This document shows positions 50,702-56,723 of a stretch of 56,723 nucleotides of DNA, piece by piece. How positions within the stretch are numbered: position 1 is the first letter of the stretch; each line of letters opens with the position of its first letter. The stretch is from the NCBI GenBank assembly GCA_902596325.1, contig CACJTN010000006.1, positions 1 to 56,723 on the forward strand, given 5' to 3'. Both the position numbers and the translations under genes were made by a program. The notes beneath the pieces were generated by a model. The model was not told the DNA's origin. It did not search any database and was given only the letters and a program-made list of their open reading frames with translations. This DNA comes from an uncultured Pelagibacteraceae bacterium (GTDB taxonomy: Bacteria > Pseudomonadota > Alphaproteobacteria > Pelagibacterales > Pelagibacteraceae).

Positions 50702-51658
50702 GTGAAAAATATATTAATAATTCAACCAATAGATAAATCGGGAATTGAAATTTTAGAAAATCACTCAGATTATAATTTTGAAATAATCGACGGAACTGAT
50801 TTAGAAGAAATAAAAAAAAAGATTATTGAATGTGACGGTATATCAATAAGAACTGCCAAATTACCTGCCGAAGTAATTAGAGGAGCAAAAAATCTTAAGA
50901 TTATTTCAAGACATGGTGTTGGATATGACAATATAGATTTAGAGTCTGCAAAAGAAAAAAATATTACAATTTCTATAACTGCCACTGCTAATGCAGTTGC
51001 GGTTGCGGAACACGTAATGTTTATGCTTTTAAATATCTCAAAACGAAAAGATATGTATGACAAAACAGTCAAATCAGGAAGATTTAATGATAGAAATAAA
51101 CTTCCAAAAACAATAGAGCTTTGGAATAAAAATATTTTAATTATGGGTTTTGGGAGAATAGGTAAAAGCTTGATAAAACGATGTATTGGTTTTGAGATGA
51201 ATGTTTATGTTTATGACCCATTCGTTTCAAAAGAGGAAATTGAGAGTCTTGGTGGTAAAAAAATAGAAGATTTAAAAGAAGGAGTAAAAAAAATGGATGC
51301 CTTAACTCTACATATGCCTTTAAATGAAAAAACAAAAAATATAATTAACTACGACGTTTTAAAAAATATGAAAAAAAATTGTATAATTATTAATGCATCA
51401 AGAGGCGGAATAATAAATGAGAGTGATTTAAATAAATCATTAAATGAAAATAAAATATTTGGAGCTGGTCTTGATGTATTTGATACTGAGCCGCCTGATA
51501 ATGACAACCCTTTGCTAAAAAATGATAAAACTTTTTTAAGTCCACATACTGCAGCTTTTACTGAAGAATGTATGGTTAGAATGGGAAAAGAAACTATTCA
51601 AAATATAATTGATTTTTTTGATAAAAAATTGGAAAAATCAAAAATAGTGAAGCTTTGA
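50702..51658 (+). CDS. D-isomer-specific 2-hydroxyacid dehydrogenase (phosphoglycerate-dehydrogenase-like)
   Basis: 318 residues, GTG start 5 bases after the aldolase. NAD motif LIMGFGRIGKSLIKR, the Arg in INASRGGIINE, the Glu in FDTEPPDNDNPLL and the catalytic His in SPHTAAFTEE are visible. It may reduce a hydroxypyruvate or tartronate-type product of the aldolase. A SerA role is also possible. The stop overlaps the next start (TGATG). Confidence 0.92.
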   Translation: MKNILIIQPIDKSGIEILENHSDYNFEIIDGTDLEEIKKKIIECDGISIRTAKLPAEVIRGAKNLKIISRHGVGYDNIDLESAKEKNITISITATANAVAVAEHVMFMLLNISKRKDMYDKTVKSGRFNDRNKLPKTIELWNKNILIMGFGRIGKSLIKRCIGFEMNVYVYDPFVSKEEIESLGGKKIEDLKEGVKKMDALTLHMPLNEKTKNIINYDVLKNMKKNCIIINASRGGIINESDLNKSLNENKIFGAGLDVFDTEPPDNDNPLLKNDKTFLSPHTAAFTEECMVRMGKETIQNIIDFFDKKLEKSKIVKL

Positions 51659-52155
51659 TGAAAATAAATTTAAAAAATTTTGGTTTACTTGAGGTTATAG
51701 TAATAATGTCTCTGATTTATGTTGTGGGAATGCTAATTTGGACAGCAAGCACAAGACCTGCTGTTGAAGCAAAAGCCAACTTAGTTAAAGAAAATCATAA
51801 AAAAGTTGTTGATTTTATTAACGGAGAAATAAACAAATGTGACAACGACTCTGAGGGAGTTACTATTTGGGGAGACCAATGTAGCGATGAATGGATTGCA
51901 GACAAAGTTGTAAGTTATATAAATTTAAATTTAAATATTCAAAATCCATTTTCCGATGACGCTAAAGTAAAAACAGATCCTGACCCAAGAATTAAAGCTG
52001 AAGGTAAGGCAGGACAAGCTACAGAAATGGGAGTTATATTTTTAATGTCGTCTAATTTTCTTTCTGAACCTGGATCTGAGTGGGTTATAGGAACCTGTTT
52101 TAAATCGCCATGTGTTGCTGCTGGTAACAATGAATTGACTTCTATTTATAGATAA
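51658..52155 (+). CDS. Orphan type IV pilin-like/pseudopilin-like protein
   Basis: 165 residues. The N terminus has KNFGLLEVIVIMSLIYVVGML, a hydrophobic helix with Glu at position +5, as in type IV prepilins (FTLIEV). The residue before the Phe is Asn instead of the usual Gly. The remainder has Cys-containing segments (CDNDSEGVTIWGDQCSDEW, GTCFKSPC) that could form disulfides. No other pilin genes are near. The start overlaps the dehydrogenase stop, so it is co-transcribed with it. Function unknown. Confidence 0.6.
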   Translation: MKINLKNFGLLEVIVIMSLIYVVGMLIWTASTRPAVEAKANLVKENHKKVVDFINGEINKCDNDSEGVTIWGDQCSDEWIADKVVSYINLNLNIQNPFSDDAKVKTDPDPRIKAEGKAGQATEMGVIFLMSSNFLSEPGSEWVIGTCFKSPCVAAGNNELTSIYR

Positions 52156-53058
52156 TTATTTTTTAAATATTTCCAAATCTACAGAGTTTAAAGTTTTATG
52201 AAGGTATTTATATCCTTTAATAGCATACTCTAACGGATTAGCTTTTTTTGGATCCTGCTCAGCTTCAACAACTAACCATCCCGTGTAATTTTTTTCTTTG
52301 AGTGTTAGAAAAATTGGCCTGTAGTCTATGCAACCATCTCCTGGAACTGTAAACGCTCCCTCAAGAAATGCATCTCTAAAACTTAAATCGTTTTTTAATG
52401 ATTTTTCTAAAATATTTTTTCTGATGTCTTTACAATGAATATGGTGAATTCTTTCGTAATAACTCTCCAATATTTTTTGAGAATTGCCTTGGGCAAATAG
52501 CATATGTCCAGTATCTAAAGTAAGTTTAACACTGTCGTTAGTGTTATCTAATAACCTCATAGTATCGGCCTCAGTTTCTATTACTGTGCCCATATGATGG
52601 TGGTATGCTAAAGGCATTCCTTCATCTTCTAAATATTTACCTATTTCTGAGATTTTATAACTAAATGATTTCCATTCATCATTATCCATTTTAGGTCTTG
52701 TTGAAAGTTTTCTTTTCTGATCGCCTTGTATAGATCCTGATACTTCAGCAAAAACAATACAAGGCGAATTACAGTCTTTGAATAAGTTTAATTGAGATCT
52801 TAAATATTCCCTTTCTTCATTTACAGTATTTTTTCTGAGATTAGCTCCATACCAGCCGCCGCATAAATCTATTTTATATTTATCTAATTTAGGAATTAGT
52901 TCTTCAGAATTTTTTGGAAACTTACCACCAAATTCTACTCCAATGAAACCTGCCTGATTTGCCTCTGATAAACATTGATCTAAAGTAGTTTCACCACCTA
53001 GCTCCGGCATATCATCATTGCTCCATGCAATTGGTGCTACTCCTAATTTTACTGACAT
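52156..53058 (-). CDS. iolE: 2-keto-myo-inositol dehydratase
   Basis: 300 residues, TIM-barrel of the xylose-isomerase type. LGVAPIAWSNDDMPELGG and LCGGWYGANLR are the IolE start, while YHHHMGTVIETEADTMRLL and LTLDTGHMLFAQG hold metal-ligand His and Glu/Asp. It dehydrates 2-keto-myo-inositol to the dione that IolD hydrolyses. It converges with the pilin-like gene (stops adjacent) and is divergent from IolG. Confidence 0.93.
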   Translation of the reverse strand: MSVKLGVAPIAWSNDDMPELGGETTLDQCLSEANQAGFIGVEFGGKFPKNSEELIPKLDKYKIDLCGGWYGANLRKNTVNEEREYLRSQLNLFKDCNSPCIVFAEVSGSIQGDQKRKLSTRPKMDNDEWKSFSYKISEIGKYLEDEGMPLAYHHHMGTVIETEADTMRLLDNTNDSVKLTLDTGHMLFAQGNSQKILESYYERIHHIHCKDIRKNILEKSLKNDLSFRDAFLEGAFTVPGDGCIDYRPIFLTLKEKNYTGWLVVEAEQDPKKANPLEYAIKGYKYLHKTLNSVDLEIFKK

Positions 53059-53100
53059 AAGAATTTTTTTAGTTAAAGTGTCTTTTATTATAAAATTTTA

Positions 53101-54102
53101 ATGATTGATATAGCTTTATTTGGACTCGGTAGAATTGGTGTTATGCATGGTAAGAATTTGATGCGTAATAGGGAATTTAATCTTAAATACATATATGACA
53201 TTGATAAGAATTTGTCTAAGAAATATTCAAAAATACTCAAGTCAATTGCTGTAAATAGTCCTTCAGAGATTTTTAAAGATAAAGATATTAAAGCTATATT
53301 TATTGCATCAACAACGTCTACACATATCAAATTAATACTAGAGGGTGTAAAAAATAAAAAAAAAATTTTTTGTGAAAAACCCTTAGACCTGAGTATTAAA
53401 AAAATCAATGAATGCAAAAAGATTATTAAAAAGTTTAACCCTAAAATACAGCTAGGATTTAATAGAAGATATGATCCAGGTCATTTTAGACTTAAACAAG
53501 AGCTTACCAAGGGGAAAATTGGAAAATTAGAAAAAATTATAATTACAAGTCGAGACCCTGCCCCACCATCGATTAAGTATTTAAAAGAATCTGGAGGTAT
53601 TTTTAGAGATATGATGATACATGATTTTGATTTAGTTAGATTTTATCTTGAAAAAGATGAGCCTCTAAAATTAATTGCATCAGGAAGTAATATTTCAGAT
53701 AAAAGATTTATTAAAATTAAAGATTATGAATTGGCATCTTGTATAATTAATTCAAAAAGTGGTGTCCAAGTTATTATTACTAATTCAAGACATTGCAGTT
53801 TTGGATATGATCAACGAGTTGAGTTATTTGGGTCTAAAGGCATGATTATATCTGAAAATAAAAGAGAAAACGAAACATCCTTATATTCATCAAACTCTAC
53901 CTCTAGCAAATCTCCATTGCTAGATTTTTTTATCGAAAGATATAAAGATGCCTATAAAAACCAATTATATGATTTTTCAAAATTCATAAAAAAAAATATT
54001 CGACCACTCGCAGAATTTGAGGAAGGTAGGCGTGCTCTAATAATGGCAAACGCTGCAAAAAAATCTATTAGTTCAAAAAAGTTCGAAAAGCTTACTTTCT
54101 AA
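53101..54102 (+). CDS. iolG: Inositol 2-dehydrogenase-like (IolG) oxidoreductase
   Basis: 333 residues. Rossmann motif IALFGLGRIGVMHGKNL, catalytic-type Lys in CEKPLDLS, and the QLGFNRRYDPGHFRLK segment typical of IolG. GGIFRDMMIHDFDLVRF follows. It oxidises myo-inositol to 2-keto-myo-inositol. It is divergent from iolE across 42 bases. No further gene is between it and the ABC transporter, so inositol is the likely transport substrate. Confidence 0.88.
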   Translation: MIDIALFGLGRIGVMHGKNLMRNREFNLKYIYDIDKNLSKKYSKILKSIAVNSPSEIFKDKDIKAIFIASTTSTHIKLILEGVKNKKKIFCEKPLDLSIKKINECKKIIKKFNPKIQLGFNRRYDPGHFRLKQELTKGKIGKLEKIIITSRDPAPPSIKYLKESGGIFRDMMIHDFDLVRFYLEKDEPLKLIASGSNISDKRFIKIKDYELASCIINSKSGVQVIITNSRHCSFGYDQRVELFGSKGMIISENKRENETSLYSSNSTSSKSPLLDFFIERYKDAYKNQLYDFSKFIKKNIRPLAEFEEGRRALIMANAAKKSISSKKFEKLTF

Positions 54103-54203
54103 TTGAATCAACTGTTACTAGAACACAACCTATCATCTTTACAACTAAACTATATTTTGATTAGATTTTGATTTTAAAAGTTAACTTTAAAATGAGGAGA
54201 CTA

Positions 54204-55127
54204 ATGAAAACGTTAAAAAACTTTATATTAGCATTTGCAACATGGGCAATGATGTCGGTGTCTGCATTAGCTACAGATATTATTGTTGTTTCTCACGGAC
54301 AAGCAAATGATCCTTTCTGGTCAGTTGCAAAAAATGGTGTTGATGCAGCATGTAAAGACATGGGAGTATCATGTAAATACACTGCACCAGGAACATTTGA
54401 CATGGTGGAGATGGCAAAATTAATTGATAACGCTGTTTCACAAAAGCCAAAAGGTATTGTGATAACTTTACCAGATGCTGCTGCTTTAGGAAAATCAGTT
54501 AAAGCTGCAATAGCCGCAGGTATACCAGTTATTTCAATGAACTCTGGATCAGACGACTATGCTTCTTTAGGAATAAGTGCTCACGTTGGACAAACTGAGT
54601 TTGAAGCTGGAGTTGGTGGTGGACAAAAAATGAAAGCTGCCGGAGGAAAAAAAGCATTATGTGTTAACCATGAGGTAGGAAACGTTGCGCTCGACAGAAG
54701 ATGTGCAGGTTTCAAAAAAGGTTTTGGTGGAAGTGTTGATATTTTAGGTACTTCTAATGACCCAACTGAAATACAAAAAGCAGTTGCTGCTAAACTAGGT
54801 GGTGGATATGATACTATCCTTACTTTAGGAGCAGGTCTTTCTGGAGAAGCAGCTCTTAAAGCTTTAGAAGCTGCTGGAAAAGTTGGTGATGTAAGATTAG
54901 GAACATTTGACATGTCACCTAATATGTTAAAGGCTGCTGCTGCAGGAAAAGTAGAGTTTTTAATTGATCAACAACAATACCTACAAGGTTACTTACCAAT
55001 AGCAATTTTTGGTCAGTATATGAGATGGGGAACAATGCCAGCTGGTGTAGTAATGACTGGTCCTGGATTTGTAACTCCTGACAATGCTAGCAAAGTAATT
55101 AAGTGGGCAGCACAAGGTTACAGATAG
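54204..55127 (+). CDS. Inositol/sugar ABC transporter periplasmic binding protein
   Basis: 307 residues, Peripla_BP_4 family. Signal peptide ends near SALAT. Sugar-binding motifs are VSHGQANDPFWSVAKNG, the GIVITLPDAAALGKSV block, and DPTEIQKAVAAKLGGGYDTI. A longer frame opens at 54168, but the ATG at 54204 has GAGGAGA just before it and starts the signal peptide. Its place beside iolG, iolE and iolD points to inositol. A hairpin follows the gene. Confidence 0.9.
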   Translation: MKTLKNFILAFATWAMMSVSALATDIIVVSHGQANDPFWSVAKNGVDAACKDMGVSCKYTAPGTFDMVEMAKLIDNAVSQKPKGIVITLPDAAALGKSVKAAIAAGIPVISMNSGSDDYASLGISAHVGQTEFEAGVGGGQKMKAAGGKKALCVNHEVGNVALDRRCAGFKKGFGGSVDILGTSNDPTEIQKAVAAKLGGGYDTILTLGAGLSGEAALKALEAAGKVGDVRLGTFDMSPNMLKAAAAGKVEFLIDQQQYLQGYLPIAIFGQYMRWGTMPAGVVMTGPGFVTPDNASKVIKWAAQGYR

Positions 55128-55135
55128 AATAAATA

Positions 55136-55172
55136 AAAAGGCCTGGCTAAACTTAGCTGGGCCTTTTTTTTA
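55136..55172 (+). terminator. Hairpin terminator/attenuator after the binding-protein gene
   Basis: AAAGGCC...GGCTAA (55137-55150) pairs with TTAGCTGGGCCTTT (55153-55166) as a stem with a short loop and is followed by a run of T residues. The permease starts 11 bases later on the same strand. As in the tauA case, partial termination would raise the binding-protein level over the permease. Confidence 0.82.
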
Positions 55173-55182
55173 ATCAAAAATA

Positions 55183-56310
55183 ATGTCTGATAAATCTAAA
55201 AGTATAGCTAACAAAAATAATATTAATCAAGACGAAAGATTAAAAAAAGTTTCACCACTAAGAGTTTTATTAAATAGACCTGAGCTTGGAGCTTTAGGTG
55301 GTTCTATTTTAGTTTTCATATTTTTTGGAATAGTTGCTGGAGATACAGGAATGTTTAGTGCTTATGGCACACTAAATTTTTTAGATGTATCAGCAAACTT
55401 AGGTATTATAGCAATTGCTGCAGCAATGCTAATGATTGGGGGTGAGTTTGATCTTTCTATAGGATCAATGATTGGATTTGCAGGAATATGTATAGCTATT
55501 CCTGCTATTTATTGGGGTTGGCCTCTTTGGATGAGTATAATTTTTGCATTTAGTATGGCTGTGTTGGTAGGTTATTTTAATGGAATTTTAGTTGTTAGAA
55601 CTGGATTACCTTCGTTTATTGTTACTTTGGCAATGTTGTTTATACTTAGAGGTTTAACTTTAGCTATAACGAGATTAATAACAGGAAGAACACAGGTTCC
55701 AGGTTTGAGAGTTTTAATAGAAGATGATCCAATAGCTTGGATATTTGCAACAGATACTTTTAAAGGATTATTTAACTGGTTAGGTTCAATGAATTTAATT
55801 GCACTGAGAACTGATGGTACACCACTTGCGACTGGAATTCCACCTTCGGTATTGTGGTTTGTAGGACTTACAATACTTGCTACTTACATTTTAATGAAAA
55901 CAAGATATGGAAACTGGATTTTTGCAGCTGGCGGTGATAAAAATGGTGCAACGAATGTTGGAGTGCCAGTTGGAAGGGTTAAGATAAGTCTTTTTATTGG
56001 TACTGCTGTAGCATCTACAATATTTGCAACTATCCAAGTTTTAGACGCAGGATCAGCTGATACAATGAGAGGAACTTTAAAAGAACTAGAAGCAATAGCA
56101 GCAGCAGTTGTAGGAGGATGTTTATTAACTGGAGGATATGGTTCAGCAATAGGCGCTGCTTTTGGAGCACTGATATTTGGAACTGTATCAATGGGAATTT
56201 TTTATACTGATGTTGATACAGACTGGTTTAAAGTTTTTTTAGGAGCAATGATGTTAATAGCTGTAATATTTAACAATTATATAAGAAGAAAAGTTACAGA
56301 AAGTAAATAA
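55183..56310 (+). CDS. Inositol/sugar ABC transporter permease
   Basis: 375 residues and about ten hydrophobic helices, BPD_transp_2 (RbsC/XylH-like). [20 protein letters not shown] is the family hallmark near residue 85, and [23 protein letters not shown] is the conserved C-terminal loop. It forms the membrane channel of the importer. The stop overlaps the ATPase start (TAATG). Charged N-terminal 25 residues are longer than in RbsC. Substrate inferred from the inositol genes. Confidence 0.92.
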   Translation: MSDKSKSIANKNNINQDERLKKVSPLRVLLNRPELGALGGSILVFIFFGIVAGDTGMFSAYGTLNFLDVSANLGIIAIAAAMLMIGGEFDLSIGSMIGFAGICIAIPAIYWGWPLWMSIIFAFSMAVLVGYFNGILVVRTGLPSFIVTLAMLFILRGLTLAITRLITGRTQVPGLRVLIEDDPIAWIFATDTFKGLFNWLGSMNLIALRTDGTPLATGIPPSVLWFVGLTILATYILMKTRYGNWIFAAGGDKNGATNVGVPVGRVKISLFIGTAVASTIFATIQVLDAGSADTMRGTLKELEAIAAAVVGGCLLTGGYGSAIGAAFGALIFGTVSMGIFYTDVDTDWFKVFLGAMMLIAVIFNNYIRRKVTESK

Positions 56311-56723
56311 TGTCTGAATATTTAATTGAATTTAACAATATTAGTAAATTTTTTGGAAAAGTAATAGCTCTAAAAGATGTAACAATGAAGGTTAAAAAAG
56401 GTGAAATAATGTGCTTACTTGGAGATAATGGAGCAGGAAAATCAACTTTGATAAAAACACTTTCAGGAGTTCATAGGCCAGACGAAGGTGAGATAATAGT
56501 GGAAGGAAACAAAACTATATTCGACTCACCTAAAGATGCTTTAGACATGGGAATTGCAACTGTTTATCAAGATTTAGCATTAGTTCCTTTAATGAGTGTT
56601 ACTAGAAATTTTTTTATGGGTCGTGAACCACAAAAAGGGATACCTTTTTTAAAAACTTTTGATATTGAAAAAGCAAATAAAGTTGCTGCAGAAAGAATGG
56701 GTCAAATTGGTATAGATGTCAGA
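56310..56723 (+). CDS. Inositol/sugar ABC transporter ATP-binding protein (3' cut by window)
   Basis: The first 138 residues are present. Walker [17 protein letters not shown] is near residue 38, and the Q-loop [13 protein letters not shown] follows. This GDNGAGKST form and the following KTLSGV belong to sugar importers of the RbsA/XylG type. Such proteins normally have two ATPase domains or pair with a single one; the end is outside. It overlaps the permease stop by 1 base and completes the transporter. Confidence 0.9.
   Translation, partial: MSEYLIEFNNISKFFGKVIALKDVTMKVKKGEIMCLLGDNGAGKSTLIKTLSGVHRPDEGEIIVEGNKTIFDSPKDALDMGIATVYQDLALVPLMSVTRNFFMGREPQKGIPFLKTFDIEKANKVAAERMGQIGIDVR

Noticed and set aside
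1-56723. CRISPR arrays, insertion sequences, prophage or integrase genes
   Set aside because: No regularly spaced repeats, transposase or integrase motifs were found on either strand.

Overview
The window is AT-rich with very short spacers and mostly single-copy metabolic genes. It has many periplasmic-binding-protein transporters and no insertion sequences, prophage or CRISPR array. Gene content (taurine-type ABC uptake, sarcosine/dimethylglycine dehydrogenase-like oxidase, cysE-cysK, tldD/tldE, PEP carboxylase, inositol catabolism, HpsN-like dehydrogenase) points to a streamlined marine alphaproteobacterium of the SAR11/Pelagibacterales type. That assignment is inferred from composition and gene content, not from a database search.

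Layout. 1-1653: end of a dTDP-sugar operon (rfbB end, rfbA, rfbC), then a convergent tRNA-Met(CAT). 1769-4693: tldD-tldE with a small membrane protein. 4821-6350: a TPR protein with an unrecognised Cys-containing C-terminal half, and a tail-anchored mini-protein. 6441-19184: a sulfonate/amine island. A minus-strand operon (demethylating FAD/GcvT oxidase, omega-amino acid:pyruvate aminotransferase, alanine dehydrogenase) diverges from tauABC with an unusually long TauC. TauC is followed by an oxidoreductase, a sulfotransferase, an LDH2-family dehydrogenase and a secreted sugar dehydrogenase-like protein. 19181-21274: a second tail-anchored mini-protein diverging from a tandem pair of winged-helix proteins preceded by direct repeats, then a BASS-family transporter. 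21325-23441: a Cys-rich mini-protein behind two Fur-box-like sequences, PsiE-like, phosphatase and DUF membrane proteins. 23550-28901: phosphate acetyltransferase, an HpsN-like histidinol dehydrogenase homologue, exporters, a racemase and a methyltransferase. 28969-32164: a thiol/sulfur block (peroxiredoxin, persulfide dioxygenase-like protein, a 39-residue 12-Cys metallothionein-like peptide, cysE, cysK).

32245-36693: a run of thirteen tiny genes, all on one strand and many with strong Shine-Dalgarno sequences. They encode SnoaL/NTF2-like, GYD, DUF1330 and similar small alpha/beta proteins, tandem secreted Cys proteins, a secreted TPR protein and three small membrane proteins. This is the best candidate for an undescribed system. 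36668-43621: DUF952, AhpD-like, HisN-like phosphatase, a gamma-butyrobetaine-hydroxylase-like dioxygenase coupled to an EamA transporter, CcdA-like and PEP carboxylase. 43672-56723: an inositol/sugar-acid island. iolD with a Gfo/Idh dehydrogenase, a ROK kinase and an FAH hydrolase diverges from an ALDH, an HpcH aldolase, a 2-hydroxyacid dehydrogenase and an orphan pseudopilin-like protein. It continues with iolE, iolG and an inositol/sugar-type ABC transporter cut by the window end.

Working together: imported taurine-like sulfonates could be demethylated, deaminated to alanine and an aldehyde, and the alanine recycled to pyruvate. Phosphate acetyltransferase could take acetyl phosphate from sulfoacetaldehyde if xsc lies elsewhere. 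Imported inositol would be oxidised (IolG), dehydrated (IolE) and ring-opened (IolD). No iolB or iolC is seen here; a ROK kinase and an HpcH aldolase sit nearby instead.
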